DNA of 44,255 nucleotides, taken from assembly GCF_027484205.1 (NCBI RefSeq), contig NZ_JAIXUB010000021.1, positions 1 to 44,255 of the forward strand, in the 5' to 3' direction. Origin of the DNA: Flavobacterium sp. GTDB taxonomy: Bacteria; Bacteroidota; Bacteroidia; Flavobacteriales; Flavobacteriaceae. The position numbers and the translations under genes were made by a program. The notes beneath the pieces were generated by a model. It was not told the DNA's origin, ran no database searches, and saw nothing but the letters and a program-made list of their open reading frames with translations. This document shows, piece by piece, positions 1 to 10,700 of this stretch (its first letter is position 1; each line of letters begins with the position of its first letter).

Positions 1-1
1 A

Positions 2-109
2 GTCCTAGTAGACCAACAAATAAATCTCAACTTTTTCAGTTGGGATTTTTTGTTTAAGCTAGGCGAGAAGTTTATCCCGATACTTCGGGAAGTCCTATTA
101 AATCAATAA
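2..109 (+). CDS. C-terminal fragment of an unidentified upstream ORF (possible)
   Basis: One frame is open from the window edge to a TAA at 107-109, giving 35 residues that end in GEKFIPILREVLLNQ. From memory, tails containing a phrase like EKFIPILRE occur on some flavobacterial GIY-YIG nuclease family proteins, so this may be such a C-terminus; the catalytic part would be off-window. The bases at 24-55 also form a hairpin (ATCTCAAC paired with GTTGGGAT) followed by a T-run, which looks like an intrinsic terminator. The reading frame may therefore be accidental read-through past an older gene end. Identity is weak. Confidence 0.3.
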   Translation, partial: VLVDQQINLNFFSWDFLFKLGEKFIPILREVLLNQ

Positions 110-140
110 AAAAACCTCTTAAGAAATTAAGAGGTTTTTT
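109..140. terminator. Bidirectional intrinsic terminator
   Basis: A perfect 12-bp inverted repeat (109-120 with 129-140, 8-nt loop) has an A-run on one side and a T-run on the other. It can end transcription from the left on the plus strand and from the universal stress gene on the minus strand. Confidence 0.85.
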
Positions 141-159
141 ATTTTATCTGTTTTTGTTT

Positions 160-984
160 TTAGATTTTGAAAGTAATTACTGGACGAGAAGCATGGTTTA
201 CTAAATCCTCACTAATACTTCCGTTGAAGAAGTGAGAAAGTCCTTTTCTTCCGTGTGTACTCATTCCTATTAAATCGGCATCAACACTATTTGCAAAATT
301 TAATATTCCTTTTTCAACATTACTTTCGTTGTAAACATGAGTTTCAAATTTGTTAATTTTAAAATTAGCAACAAACTCGTTCATGATTTGTTCAGATAAT
401 GAAGTTGGTTTGAAATTATTTGGTGTATTGATCATTGCTAAATGAAGGGTAGCATCAAATTTGTTTGCAAATTCTACTACTTTTTCAAATGGTTTTTTGA
501 TTTCTTCAGAAAAATCAGAAGCGAAAACAAAATTATTTACATCAAAGTTTTCTTGTTCTTTTTTAATAATTAAAACAGGAACTTCAGAGCTTCTAACCAC
601 TTTCTCAGCATTAGAACCAATAAACATTTCTTTGTAGCCACTTGCACCGTGTGAACCCATAACAACTAAATCTACATCATTAATTTTACTTGCTTTCAGC
701 ACACCTTCAAAAGCTAATTCAAATAAAACCGCTTCAGAAACTTTAATTCCATCAAGGTAATCTTCATCCATTAACTCCTCAAGTCTATTTATTGCAGCAT
801 TTTTAAAGAACATAATTTCAGGAAGTTCTTTTCCAGAGCCAACAGCATCGCTTCCTTGATGAGGAAGTTCAAGCATATGTAATAAAATTATTTCACCATT
901 ATTTTTTCTTGCAATTTGGGCAGCTACTTTTAAAGCATACTCAGCGTGCTTAGAAAAGTCTGTAGGTATCAAAATTTTTTTCAT
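160..984 (-). CDS. Universal stress protein, two tandem UspA domains
   Basis: A 274-residue cytoplasmic protein made of two Usp folds, about residues 1-142 and 148-274. The first starts with the typical MKKILIPTDFS strand and D9. It ends with an ATP-binding signature in which G110, G113 and G123-S124 fit G-x2-G-x9-G-S/T. The second carries a similar signature (S242-T-H-G245, then G255-S256), with Ser replacing the first Gly. Both halves therefore look able to bind nucleotide, unlike tandem Usps with one dead domain. Family members act in stress survival through poorly defined signalling; the specific role here is unknown. It is a single gene, divergent from the rimP operon, and ends at the terminator at 109-140. 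The start is an ATG with an AT-rich leader and no Shine-Dalgarno sequence. Confidence 0.9.
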   Translation of the reverse strand: MKKILIPTDFSKHAEYALKVAAQIARKNNGEIILLHMLELPHQGSDAVGSGKELPEIMFFKNAAINRLEELMDEDYLDGIKVSEAVLFELAFEGVLKASKINDVDLVVMGSHGASGYKEMFIGSNAEKVVRSSEVPVLIIKKEQENFDVNNFVFASDFSEEIKKPFEKVVEFANKFDATLHLAMINTPNNFKPTSLSEQIMNEFVANFKINKFETHVYNESNVEKGILNFANSVDADLIGMSTHGRKGLSHFFNGSISEDLVNHASRPVITFKI

Positions 985-1070
985 GATATTGTTGTGTAAA
1001 TTATTGGTTATACATGTCTTAATATTTCAAGTATAAAGGTAAGAATTTTTTTTAAGATTTTTAAATGATA

Positions 1071-1100
1071 TTTGTCATATAAAAAAAAAGACTATATTTG
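1071..1100 (+). promoter_or_regulatory. Promoter of the rimP-nusA-infB operon
   Basis: TTTG at 1071-1074 and TATATTTG at 1093-1100, 18 nt apart, match the Bacteroidetes -33/-7 consensus (TTTG and TAnnTTTG). Transcription should start near 1107, leaving a leader of about 60 nt before rimP. Confidence 0.75.
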
Positions 1101-1103
1101 CAC

Positions 1104-1157
1104 CATTATTTATTAGTACAAACTAAATAATGAGGGAAGCACTGCTTCCCTCTTTTT
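1104..1157 (+). promoter_or_regulatory. rimP leader with terminator-like hairpin (possible attenuator)
   Basis: Two hairpins lie between promoter and rimP. The first pairs CATTATTTA (1104-1112) with TAAATAATG (1124-1132). The second is a perfect 9-bp stem, GAGGGAAGC (1132-1140) with GCTTCCCTC (1144-1152), a 3-nt loop, and TTTTT at 1153-1157. The second has the form of an intrinsic terminator placed before the first gene of its own operon. The two stems touch at base 1132. Because the operon encodes NusA, which affects pausing and termination, autoregulation by attenuation is a plausible inference. Confidence 0.6.
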
Positions 1158-1165
1158 ATAAAAAT

Positions 1166-1633
1166 ATGACATTTAAAGAACAAGTTTCAAAACTTTTAAA
1201 TGATGCTTTGTTAGAAAAGCAAGAAATTTTTTTGATAGAATTAACAATTTCAGATAGTTACAAAATTATTGTAACTTTGGACGGTGATAAAGGTGTAAAT
1301 CTTCAAGATTGTATAGATATCAGTAGAGTTATCGAGAATAATTTAGATAGAGAAGAGCATGATTTTTCGCTAGAAGTTGCGTCAGTCGGAGTTGGTTCTC
1401 CTTTAAAAATGACACGTCAATACAAAAAAAACATAGGTAGAACATTAATTGTTAAAACTAATGAGGAAAAAATAGAAGCCGAATTAGTAGAAGCAAATGA
1501 CGAATATATAGTGTTGTCTTGGTCGGCAAGAGAACCTAAAAAAGTAGGAAAAGGTAAGGAAACGGTTCAAAAAAGAAAAGAAATTTCTTACTCAGAAATA
1601 AAAGAAGCAATTGTTACAATAAATTTTAATTAA
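1166..1633 (+). CDS. rimP: Ribosome maturation factor RimP
   Basis: RimP is a cytoplasmic factor for 30S subunit maturation. The product is 155 residues from the ATG at 1166 (MTFKEQV...), the usual family length. An in-frame ATG at 1130 would place its first codons inside the leader hairpin and add residues that homologues lack, so it is rejected. The N-terminal domain contains the conserved region around [17 protein letters not shown], then the [20 protein letters not shown] segment, followed by the small C-terminal SH3-like domain. It is the first gene of rimP-nusA-infB, an order conserved across bacteria, with nusA starting 9 nt after its stop codon. Confidence 0.93.
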   Translation: MTFKEQVSKLLNDALLEKQEIFLIELTISDSYKIIVTLDGDKGVNLQDCIDISRVIENNLDREEHDFSLEVASVGVGSPLKMTRQYKKNIGRTLIVKTNEEKIEAELVEANDEYIVLSWSAREPKKVGKGKETVQKRKEISYSEIKEAIVTINFN

Positions 1634-1642
1634 AACAGAATA

Positions 1643-2884
1643 ATGGAAAATATTGCATTAATCGAATCATTCTCAGAGTTTAAAGACGATAAACTTATTG
1701 ATCGAGTAACGCTTATGGCGATTTTAGAAGATGTGTTTAGAAATGCTTTAAAAAAGAAGTATGGTTCTGATGACAACTTTGATATTATCATAAATCCTGA
1801 TAAAGGTGATATGGAAATTTGGCAAAGAAGAATTGTAGTTGCTGATGATGATTTAGATTTAGAGCATTTAGAAATTACATTATCTGATGCAAGAAAAATT
1901 GAACCAGATTTTGAAATTGGTGAAGAGGTTTCTGAAGAAGTAAAACTTATAGATTTAGGAAGAAGAGCAATTTTGGCTTTACGTCAAAACTTAATTTCTA
2001 AAATCCACGAGCATGATAATACTAATTTGTACAAACAATTTAAAGATATTATCGGCGAAATTTATACAGCAGAAGTACACCACGTTCGTCCAAGAGTTGT
2101 CATTTTAGTCGATGATGAAGGAAATGAAATTGTACTTCCAAAAGAAAAACAAATTCCATCTGACTTTTTCCGTAAAGGAGATAACGTGAAAGGAATTATT
2201 GAAAGCGTTGAATTAAAAGGAAATAAACCACAAATTATTATGTCTAGAACTTCTGAAAAGTTTTTAGAAAAATTATTTGAACAAGAAATTCCTGAGGTTT
2301 TCGACGGCTTAATTATGATTAAAAAAGTAGTAAGAATTCCAGGTGAAAAAGCAAAAGTAGCTGTAGATTCTTATGATGATAGAATTGATCCAGTTGGAGC
2401 TTGCGTTGGTATGAAAGGTTCACGTATTCACGGAATTGTTCGTGAATTAGGTAACGAGAATATTGATGTAATTAATTATACAACAAACGCATCTTTATTA
2501 ATAACAAGAGCTTTAAGTCCTGCTAAAGTTTCTTCTGTAAAAATTAATGAAGAAACAAAACATGCTGAAGTTTTCTTGAAGTTAGAAGAAGTTTCTAAAG
2601 CAATTGGTCGTGGAGGTCAGAATATTAAATTAGCAGGTCAATTATCAGGTTACGAATTAGATGTAATTAGAGAAGGAAGTGCAACAGAAGACGATGATGT
2701 TGAATTAACAGAATTCTCAGATGAAATTGATGGATGGATTATTGATGAGTTTGCAAAACTTGGTTTAGATACTGCTAAAAGTATTTTAAAACAAGATGTT
2801 GCCGATTTAGCTCGAAGAACAGATTTAGAAGAAGAAACAATACAAGAAGTAATGCGCATTTTGAAAGAAGAGTTTGAAGATTAA
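1643..2884 (+). CDS. nusA: Transcription termination/antitermination factor NusA
   Basis: NusA binds RNA polymerase and nascent RNA and modulates pausing, termination and antitermination. The 413-residue product has the N-terminal polymerase-binding domain (about 1-125), an S1 domain (about 130-200), and two KH domains (about 225-345). The region [19 protein letters not shown] and the later [10 protein letters not shown] hold the two KH GXXG loops. A short acidic C-terminal part follows. It lacks the duplicated C-terminal repeats of the enterobacterial protein (about 495 residues), which is normal for Bacteroidetes. It sits between rimP and infB in one transcription unit. Confidence 0.95.
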   Translation: MENIALIESFSEFKDDKLIDRVTLMAILEDVFRNALKKKYGSDDNFDIIINPDKGDMEIWQRRIVVADDDLDLEHLEITLSDARKIEPDFEIGEEVSEEVKLIDLGRRAILALRQNLISKIHEHDNTNLYKQFKDIIGEIYTAEVHHVRPRVVILVDDEGNEIVLPKEKQIPSDFFRKGDNVKGIIESVELKGNKPQIIMSRTSEKFLEKLFEQEIPEVFDGLIMIKKVVRIPGEKAKVAVDSYDDRIDPVGACVGMKGSRIHGIVRELGNENIDVINYTTNASLLITRALSPAKVSSVKINEETKHAEVFLKLEEVSKAIGRGGQNIKLAGQLSGYELDVIREGSATEDDDVELTEFSDEIDGWIIDEFAKLGLDTAKSILKQDVADLARRTDLEEETIQEVMRILKEEFED

Positions 2885-2931
2885 ACTTTTTTTCAACCCA
2901 ACAATATAAAAAAGAATTTATAAAAGATTTT

Positions 2932-5718
2932 ATGTCTGAAGAAAGAATTATTAGAATAAATAAAGTTTTAAGGGAATTAAATATTTCATTAGAAAGAGCT
3001 GTCGATTATCTAAAAGATAAAGGCATTGCTATTGATGCAAATCCAAATGCAAAAATTTCTGATGCAGAATTTAATATTCTTCAAAGTCAATTTGCTGGCG
3101 ACAAAGGAAACAAAGAAGCTTCCAAAGGAGTTAGTGAAGAGATTAAAAAAGAAAAAGAAGCACTTCGTCTTGAAAGAGAAAAGGAAATCGAAGATAAAAG
3201 AAAGCAAGAAGAAGAGCGTCAACGTCTTGAAGTGATTAAAGCTAAGGCAGTTGTTACAGGTCCAAAACAAATTGGTAAAATTGATTTGGAACCAAAAACT
3301 ACACCTACTAATAACGTTCAGCCAGTAAAACCTGCCATTGAAAAGCCTGTTGTTGAGAAAGTAACTGAGGAAAAAGTTGAGGTTAAACCTGAAAAAACTT
3401 TAGAAAAAGTTCAAGAGCAAAAACCAAAAGTTGAGGAAGTAAAAACTGAAGAAAAAGTTGATAAAAAATCAGCAACTACAGAAGAAGCTCCAGCTGATGA
3501 AACTTTTACAACACAATATCAAAAACTATCTGGTGCAACTTTAACAGGTCAAGTAATTGATTTATCTCAATTTAATAAACCTAAGAAAACAACACCGCCT
3601 AAAATCAACAGCGCTAATAAAGTTGATCCAAATAAGAACAAAAGAAAAAGAATTCCACCAAAACCAGGCGAAGCACGTCCTGCAAATCAAGGAGGAAATA
3701 ATGGTGGACAAAATAAGCCTTCAGGAACAGGTGGAAATAAATTTGGACCAAATAAACCAGGTGGAGGTTTCCAAAAAGGAAATAGACCTGCAATTGTTCA
3801 AAAAGTTGAGCCAACAGAGGAAGAGGTTAAAAACCAAATTAAAGAAACTTTAGAAAGACTTCAAGGAAAAGGTAATAAATCTAAAGCTGCTAAATACAGA
3901 AGAGATAAAAGAGATTCACATCGTCAACGTACTGATGAAGAGCAAAGAGCTATTGAAGAAGGAAGCAAAACAATCAAAGTTACAGAGTTTGTAACTGTAG
4001 GTGAAGTTGCAACTATGATGGATGTGCCAATTACAAAAGTTATTGGTACTTGTATGTCTCTTGGTATTATGGTTACAATGAATCAACGTCTTGATGCAGA
4101 AACTTTGACGATTGTTGCTGATGAGTTTGGTTATGAAGTTGAATTTATAACAACAGATATCGAAGATGCAATTGAAGTTGTTGAAGATAGACAAGAAGAT
4201 TTAGTATCTAGAGCTCCAATCGTTACGGTTATGGGTCACGTTGATCATGGAAAAACATCTTTACTTGATTACATTCGTAAAGAAAATGTTATTGCAGGAG
4301 AATCAGGAGGAATTACTCAGCATATTGGTGCTTATGCAGTTACTTTAGATAATGGACAAAAAATAACATTTTTAGATACTCCAGGTCACGAAGCGTTTAC
4401 CGCGATGAGAGCACGTGGAGCACAAGTTACAGATATAGCAATTATTGTAGCTGCTGCCGATGATGATATCATGCCTCAAACTAAAGAAGCAATTAGTCAC
4501 GCTCAAGCCGCAGGAGTTCCAATGATTTTTGCAATAAATAAAATAGATAAACCTGCTGCAAATCCTGAAAAAATTAAGGAGCAATTAGCGGGTATGAATT
4601 TACTTGTAGAAGATTGGGGCGGAAAGTATCAATCTCATGATATTTCAGCAAAAGTTGGTACAGGTGTAAAAGAACTTTTAGAGAAGGTTTTATTAGAAGC
4701 AGAAATTTTAGATTTGAAAGCAAATCCAGAAAAACCTGCTGTAGGTACAGTAGTTGAAGCTCAATTAGATAAAGGTCGAGGTTATGTTACAACAATTCTT
4801 GTTCAAGCTGGTACATTAAAAGTTGGTGATTATGTTTTAGCAGGTAAAAATCATGGTAAGATTAAAGCAATGCATGATGAAAGAGGTAATAATGTTACAG
4901 TTGCTGGACCTTCAACACCAATTTCAATATTAGGTTTAGATGGTGCGCCTACAGCTGGTGATAAGTTTAATGTATATGAAGATGAAAGAGAAGCTAAACA
5001 AATTGCTGCTAAACGTACTCAATTAATACGTGAACAATCGGCTAGAACTAAAAAGCATACTACACTTGCTGAACTTGGTCGTCGTATAGCTCTTGGTCAA
5101 TTTAAAGAGTTAAATATTATTATTAAAGGTGATGTTGATGGTTCAGTAGAAGCATTGGCCGACTCGTTCTCAAAATTATCAACTGAGGAAATTGAAATTA
5201 AAATTATTCATAAAGGTGTAGGAGCAATTACTGAAACCGATGTTATGTTAGCTTCAGCATCTGATGCAATTATTATTGGATTTAATGTTCGTCCTGCAGG
5301 AAATGCTAAACAATTAGCAGATAAAGAAGAAATCGATATCAGAAATTATTCTATCATTTACGATGCAATCGATGACTTGAAAGATGCAATGGAAGGAATG
5401 CTTTCGCCTGAAATGAAGGAAGAAATAACAGGAACTGCTGAAATTAGAGAAACTTTCAAAATATCTAAAGTTGGTACAATTGCTGGTTGTATGGTTACTG
5501 ATGGTAAAATCTTTAGAAATTCTAGAATACGAATTATTAGAGAAGGTGTAGTTGTTTTTACAGGAGAATTATCTACCCTAAAACGATTTAAAGATGATGT
5601 AAAAGAAGTTTCTAAAGGTTATGATTGTGGTATACAAATCAAGAATTATAATGATATAGAACAACTAGATATTATTGAAGCTTTCCAAGAAGTAGAAGTA
5701 AAGAAAAAATTGAAATAA
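2932..5718 (+). CDS. infB: Translation initiation factor IF-2
   Basis: IF-2 is the GTPase that places initiator tRNA on the 30S subunit and promotes subunit joining. The 928-residue product starts with an IF2_N domain ([19 protein letters not shown]). A long charged, low-complexity Lys/Glu- and Gly/Pro/Asn-rich linker follows (about 65-330), then a second IF2_N-like segment. The G domain shows G1 GHVDHGKT (435-442), G3 DTPGH (482-486), G4 NKID (536-539) and a following SAK. Domains II to IV complete the protein. All catalytic motifs are intact. It is the last gene of the rimP operon and is followed by a bidirectional terminator shared with the convergent SPOR gene. Confidence 0.96.
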   Translation: MSEERIIRINKVLRELNISLERAVDYLKDKGIAIDANPNAKISDAEFNILQSQFAGDKGNKEASKGVSEEIKKEKEALRLEREKEIEDKRKQEEERQRLEVIKAKAVVTGPKQIGKIDLEPKTTPTNNVQPVKPAIEKPVVEKVTEEKVEVKPEKTLEKVQEQKPKVEEVKTEEKVDKKSATTEEAPADETFTTQYQKLSGATLTGQVIDLSQFNKPKKTTPPKINSANKVDPNKNKRKRIPPKPGEARPANQGGNNGGQNKPSGTGGNKFGPNKPGGGFQKGNRPAIVQKVEPTEEEVKNQIKETLERLQGKGNKSKAAKYRRDKRDSHRQRTDEEQRAIEEGSKTIKVTEFVTVGEVATMMDVPITKVIGTCMSLGIMVTMNQRLDAETLTIVADEFGYEVEFITTDIEDAIEVVEDRQEDLVSRAPIVTVMGHVDHGKTSLLDYIRKENVIAGESGGITQHIGAYAVTLDNGQKITFLDTPGHEAFTAMRARGAQVTDIAIIVAAADDDIMPQTKEAISHAQAAGVPMIFAINKIDKPAANPEKIKEQLAGMNLLVEDWGGKYQSHDISAKVGTGVKELLEKVLLEAEILDLKANPEKPAVGTVVEAQLDKGRGYVTTILVQAGTLKVGDYVLAGKNHGKIKAMHDERGNNVTVAGPSTPISILGLDGAPTAGDKFNVYEDEREAKQIAAKRTQLIREQSARTKKHTTLAELGRRIALGQFKELNIIIKGDVDGSVEALADSFSKLSTEEIEIKIIHKGVGAITETDVMLASASDAIIIGFNVRPAGNAKQLADKEEIDIRNYSIIYDAIDDLKDAMEGMLSPEMKEEITGTAEIRETFKISKVGTIAGCMVTDGKIFRNSRIRIIREGVVVFTGELSTLKRFKDDVKEVSKGYDCGIQIKNYNDIEQLDIIEAFQEVEVKKKLK

Positions 5719-5728
5719 GAATTGATAA

Positions 5729-5759
5729 AAAAATCCCGATTACTCGGGATTTTTTATTT
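5729..5759. terminator. Bidirectional terminator between infB and the SPOR gene
   Basis: ATCCCGA (5733-5739) pairs with TCGGGAT (5744-5750) around a 4-nt loop, flanked by an A-run on the left and a T-run on the right. It serves both convergent genes. Confidence 0.88.
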
Positions 5760-5766
5760 TGATAAA

Positions 5767-6156
5767 TTATTTATTTGGTTTTATTAAAATTGCATTCGGG
5801 TATTTCTTTTTTATAATTGTTAAACTTTTTTCGGCTTCAATTCTTGTTTTAAAATTCCCGACAATAACTTTGTATGTAGGCGTATTAAAAATTATCGTGG
5901 CATCGTAGTTTTTATTCTCTCTTTTAAAGGTAATCAGTTCCTTTTTTGCAATTTCGTTTGTGCCATTAAAAATTTGTATTTTAAATCTGTTATTATTTGT
6001 AATTGAGGCGTTTATTTTTCTTTTTTCTGCTAATAATTGCTCAAATTTTTCATCTTGTTTCACATTTATACTTTGAGCGTTTATTATATTAAAGGTGTTA
6101 AATATAACAAATGACATAGTAAAAAAAACGGTTCTTTTTTTTGTTAAAAATTTCAT
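5767..6156 (-). CDS. Secreted SPOR-like domain protein
   Basis: A small protein of 129 residues from the ATG at 6156 (MKFLTKKRTVFF...). An in-frame ATG 21 nt further upstream is less likely because it falls right after the -7 box. Residues 1-28 are a signal peptide ending in NINAQ-like sequence, so the protein is probably periplasmic. The C-terminal half (YKVIVGNFKTRIEAEKSL, then KKYPNAILIKP) has the shape of a SPOR domain. SPOR domains bind denuded peptidoglycan glycan strands, often at division sites. It is monocistronic and divergent from the act operon. No enzyme motif is seen. Confidence 0.75.
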   Translation of the reverse strand: MKFLTKKRTVFFTMSFVIFNTFNIINAQSINVKQDEKFEQLLAEKRKINASITNNNRFKIQIFNGTNEIAKKELITFKRENKNYDATIIFNTPTYKVIVGNFKTRIEAEKSLTIIKKKYPNAILIKPNK

Positions 6157-6174
6157 AATAGTTTGATTTATATG

Positions 6175-6182
6175 CAAATATA
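6175..6182 (-). promoter_or_regulatory. -7 promoter element of the SPOR gene
   Basis: Read on the minus strand, these bases are TATATTTG, a perfect TAnnTTTG box 18 nt before the chosen ATG at 6156. A clear TTTG at the right distance upstream is not seen. Confidence 0.55.
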
Positions 6183-6258
6183 TAACTTATCAAAACAAAT
6201 AAAACATTCAATATTATTTAGAATTAATATAAATTGATAACTAAGATATATTTAAGGT

Positions 6259-6288
6259 TTTGAGAATAATTGATAAGTCGTATTTTTG
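6259..6288 (+). promoter_or_regulatory. Promoter of the act-cox respiratory operon
   Basis: TTTG (6259-6262) and TATTTTTG (6281-6288) are separated by 18 nt, matching the Bacteroidetes consensus. The position shows that the most upstream in-frame ATG of actA (6260) lies inside the promoter and cannot be the start. Confidence 0.75.
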
Positions 6289-6373
6289 TGCAAGTTTTAA
6301 AAAAAGTATGAAGTACTTTCTAATATTGTATTTAGAAAAAATCATACCAAAATTGTCGATAATCATTAATAAT

Positions 6374-7717
6374 ATGAAAAAAGTGGGTAACCATAATTCG
6401 ATTTCTAGGAAGTTAATTCTAAGCTTAGCTTTTTTGCTAACATTCTCCTTAAATTTATTTGCTCAAGAAGCTGCTTCTACAGCTGCTCCAGCAACTGTTC
6501 CTGCAACATCTGCTCCTGCAACGGGAACTGGTGATGCTGTAAAAGGGAAAGAACTTTTTAATGCTAATTGTGCGGCATGTCATAAATTAGATGCTAAAGC
6601 TACTGGTCCTGCTTTGCGTGGTGTAGCTAACAAGTATGATATGGCTTGGATTTACAAATGGGTTCATAATAGTTCTGAACTTATTAAATCAGGTGATGCA
6701 AAAGCGGTAAAAATATTTGAGGAATATAACAAGTCAGTTATGACTGCTTTCCCACAATTATCTGAAGCAGATATTGACAATATAATCGCTTATACTTCTG
6801 AACCTGCACCAAAAGCTGAAGCTCCAATAGGATTAACAAAAAAAGATGGTGGATTAGAAGCTACAGATTCTGGAATATCAAATAATGTAATTTTAGGATT
6901 TTTAGTAACAGTAATGTTGTTACTAATTGTAATGTTGTTTTTAGTATACAACATGTTGACTAAAATTGCTTCATCAAAAGGTTTAGAGCTAGTTAAAAAA
7001 GATAGATCAATATTGTCTGTTTGGAATGCCTTTGCTAAAAACCAATTTTTGGTATTAGTTTCTTCAATATTCTTATTGTTAGCGAGTGGTTATTTTGTGT
7101 ACGGATATTTGTCTCAAATTGGTGTTGACCAAAATTATTCGCCTATTCAGCCTATTCATTTTTCTCACAGAATTCACGCAGGAAGTAATGGTGTTGATTG
7201 TAAATATTGTCACTCAGCAGCAAGAGTTAGTAAGAACGCAGGTATCCCTTCATTGAATGTTTGTATGAATTGTCATAAAAATATTGCTGAAGTAGCAGAT
7301 ACAACCGCAACACCTGAATATTCTAAAGCATTTTATGATGGAGAAATCCAAAAGTTATATGATGCGGTTGGTTGGGATAAATCAGTACAAAAATATACAG
7401 GAAAAACTAAACCTGTTAAATGGGTTAGAATTCATAATTTGCAAGATTTTGTTTATTTCAATCATTCTCAGCACGTTTCTGTTGCAGGTATTGAATGTCA
7501 AAAATGTCATGGTGAAGTTCAAACTTACGAAATACAAAAACAATTTGCTCCATTAACAATGGGTTGGTGTATTGAATGTCACCGTGCTACAGATGTTAAA
7601 ATGGAAGGCAACGCTTACTACGATAAAATTCATAAAGAACTTTCGAAAAAATATGGTGTAGATAAATTAACTGCAGCACAAATGGGAGGTTTAGAATGTG
7701 GTAAATGTCACTATTAA
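6374..7717 (+). CDS. actA: Alternative complex III multiheme cytochrome c subunit ActA
   Basis: ActA is the electron-output cytochrome of alternative complex III, a menaquinol:cytochrome c or oxidase oxidoreductase. The chosen start at 6374 gives 447 residues and a clean signal peptide ending LNLFAQ. Two earlier in-frame ATGs (6260, 6308) lie in or just after the promoter. There are six CxxCH heme motifs. CAACH sits in an N-terminal class I cytochrome c-like domain, followed by a transmembrane segment (LGFLVTVMLLLIVMLFLVY) and a second one. CKYCH, CMNCH, CQKCH, CIECH and the terminal CGKCH follow in a cytochrome c3-like part. The family is usually described around the pentaheme part, so the N-terminal monoheme domain makes this a six-heme form. 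It is first in the operon. Confidence 0.9.
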   Translation: MKKVGNHNSISRKLILSLAFLLTFSLNLFAQEAASTAAPATVPATSAPATGTGDAVKGKELFNANCAACHKLDAKATGPALRGVANKYDMAWIYKWVHNSSELIKSGDAKAVKIFEEYNKSVMTAFPQLSEADIDNIIAYTSEPAPKAEAPIGLTKKDGGLEATDSGISNNVILGFLVTVMLLLIVMLFLVYNMLTKIASSKGLELVKKDRSILSVWNAFAKNQFLVLVSSIFLLLASGYFVYGYLSQIGVDQNYSPIQPIHFSHRIHAGSNGVDCKYCHSAARVSKNAGIPSLNVCMNCHKNIAEVADTTATPEYSKAFYDGEIQKLYDAVGWDKSVQKYTGKTKPVKWVRIHNLQDFVYFNHSQHVSVAGIECQKCHGEVQTYEIQKQFAPLTMGWCIECHRATDVKMEGNAYYDKIHKELSKKYGVDKLTAAQMGGLECGKCHY

Positions 7718-7750
7718 TATAATACTAAGAAGCTAATTTTTATTTACGAT

Positions 7751-10700
7751 ATGTCATCAAACAAAAAATACTGGAAAAGTGTTGAAGAACTAAACGAAAA
7801 TAGTTCTATTGTTGAGACGCTTAAAAATAATGAATTTGTTGAAGAAATTCCAACAGATGAATTTTTAGGAGACGCAGCGTCTTTGTCATCATCATCAACT
7901 ACTCGTCGTGATTTTTTAAAGTATGTAGGTTTCAGTACAGCTGCGGCAACTCTTGCGGCATGTGAAGGTCCAGTACATAAATCAATACCATATGTAGTTC
8001 AACCTGAGCAAATCATTCCTGGTGTTGCAGATTATTATGCAACAACTATGTTTGATGGTTTTGATTTTGCAAATCTTTTAGTTAAAACACGTGAAGGTCG
8101 TCCTATTAAAATTGAAAATAATACAATTGATGGTGCTAAATTCTCTGCAAATGCTAGAGTACACGCGTCAGTATTATCTTTATATGATAGCATGCGTTTA
8201 AAAGCTCCAAAAATGGACGCTAAAAATGCAACATGGTCAGAAGTAGAAGCAAAAATAAAAACTAGTTTAGCAGATGCTAAAGCTAAAGGTGGTCAAGTAG
8301 TTTTATTGACAAATACTTTAGCTAGTCCATCAACTGAAAAATTAATTGCTGATTTCTTATCTAAAAATCCAAACTCGAAACATGTAATTTATGATGCAGT
8401 TTCAGAATCTGCAGCTTTAGATGCTTTTGAATCAGTTTATGGTGAAAGAGCTTTAGTAGATTATGATTTTTCAAAAGCGAATACAATAGTTTCTATCGGA
8501 GCAGATTTCTTAGGAGATTGGCAAGGTGGAGGTTTTGATGCAGGATATTCAAAAGGAAGAATTCCTCAGGCTGGAAAAATGTCTAAGCATTTTCAGTTTG
8601 AAGCAAATATGACTTTATCTGGTGCATCTGCTGATAAAAGAGTGGCTATGTCTGTGGCTAATCAAAAGCAAGCACTTGTAAAAATATATAATACTATTAC
8701 AAATTCTTCAGTTTCTGTTTCTTTAAATAAAGAATTTGAAGTTGAAGTAACAAAAGCGGCGCAACAATTGAAATCAGCAGGAAGTAAAGGTGTTTTGGTT
8801 TCTGGTATTCAAGATAAAAATGCGCAACTTTTGGTTATTGCAATTAATCAAGTTTTAGCGAGTGAAGCTTTTTCAACTTCTGGAACTAGACAGATAAGAA
8901 AAGGTTCAAATGAAAAAGTAGCTCAATTAATTTCTGAGATGAATGCAGGTAGTATTCATACTTTAATTATGAGTGGAGTTAATCCAGTGTATACTTTAGC
9001 AAATAGTGCTGCATTTGTTTCTGGACTTAAAAAGACTAAATTATCTGTTGCCTTTTCATTAAAAGAGGATGAGACTGCATCAATAACTAACATTGCTGCT
9101 GCAGCACCGCATTATTTAGAGTCATGGAATGACCATAGTTTAACTAAAGGTACTTATTCTTTAACTCAGCCTACAATTCGTCCATTATTCAATACAAAAC
9201 AATTTCAAGATGTTTTAATGTCTTTAAATGGTTCTGCTGGTTCATATTATGATTATTTAAAATCTAATTCAGGAGCAATAATTTCTGGTTCTTCTTGGAA
9301 TAAAGTTGTTCACGATGGTGTATTTGTTGGAACTCCTTCAAGTGTTTCAGGTGGAACCGCAGATTATAGTTCTGCTGCTTCAACATTGGCTCAATCAAAA
9401 GCTAGTGCTGGTTTCGAATTAATACTATATACTAAAACAGGTTTAGGAGATGGTCAGCAAGCAAACAATCCTTGGTTGCAAGAGTTTCCAGATCCAATTA
9501 CAAGAGTTTCTTGGGATAATTATTTAACTATTTCAAAAGCTGATGCTGATAAATTAGAATTGGAAAATGAAATTGTTGCAAATGGAGGTTTAAACGGAAG
9601 TTATGCTACGATTGCCGTTGGAAATGTAAAAATTACTGCTCCAGTTATTGTTCAGCCAGGTCAAGCTAAAGGAACTATTGGTTTAGCTTTAGGATATGGT
9701 AAAAAAGCATCTTTAAAAGAAGAAATGCAGGTAGGTGTTAATGCCTATGCTCTATATAATAATTTTTCAAATGTTCAATCTGCTCAATTAGCTAAAGTCG
9801 ATAATGTTCATGAGTTTGCTTGTGTTCAATCTCAAAAAACGCTAATGGGTAGAGGCGATATTGTGAAGGAAACAACATTGGAGGTTTTCAATACTAAAGA
9901 TTCTAAAGAATGGAATCCTGTTCCAATGGTATCTTTAGATCACAAACCTGTTGAAGCTACAAAAGTTGATTTATGGGAATCATTTGATCGTTCAGTTGGA
10001 CATCATTTTAATCTTTCAATTGATTTAAATGCTTGTACGGGTTGTGGAGCTTGTGTTATCGCTTGTCATGCTGAAAATAATGTACCAGTAGTTGGAAAAG
10101 AGGAAGTAAGAAGAAGTAGAGATATGCATTGGTTGCGTATTGATAGATATTATTCTTCTGAAGATACCTTTGCTGGAGATAATAAGAAAAAAGAAGAATT
10201 CGACGGTCTAACAGGTGAAAAAGGTTCATTAAGTGGATTTGGCGAAATGGAAAATCCTGCTGATAATCCTCAAGTTGTATTCCAACCTGTAATGTGTCAA
10301 CATTGTAATCACGCTCCTTGTGAAACTGTTTGTCCAGTTGCGGCAACATCTCATGGTCGTCAAGGTCAAAATCAAATGGCATACAACAGATGTGTTGGAA
10401 CTAGATATTGTGCAAATAACTGTCCATATAAAGTACGTCGTTTTAATTGGTTCTTATATGCTAATAATGACGAATTTAATTATCACATGAATGACGATTT
10501 AGGACGTATGGTTGTTAATCCAGATGTTAATGTTCGTTCACGTGGAGTTATGGAAAAATGTTCAATGTGTATTCAAAGAACACAATTAACAATTCTTACC
10601 GCTAAAAAAGAAGGAAGGGAAGTTGCTGTTGATGAGTTTCAAACAGCATGTTCAAGTGCATGTTCTACAGGAGCAATGAAATTTGGAGATGTTAATAATG

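Noticed and set aside
1..60. The first bases (ending in GACCA at 11-15) resemble a tRNA 3' end followed by a terminator.
   Set aside because: No acceptor partner or T-arm can be seen in the window, and the same phrase (AGTCCTA...) recurs at 91-97 in the same open frame, which fits a coding or repeated tail better.
61..92. CCCGATACTTCGGG hairpin at 76-89 as a regulatory element or terminator.
   Set aside because: There is no T-run after it, and the bases fit the open frame ending at 109.
6260..6373. Longer ActA beginning at the ATG at 6260 or 6308.
   Set aside because: 6260 lies inside the -33/-7 promoter and 6308 would put about 22 extra residues before a perfect signal peptide; 6374 is preferred.
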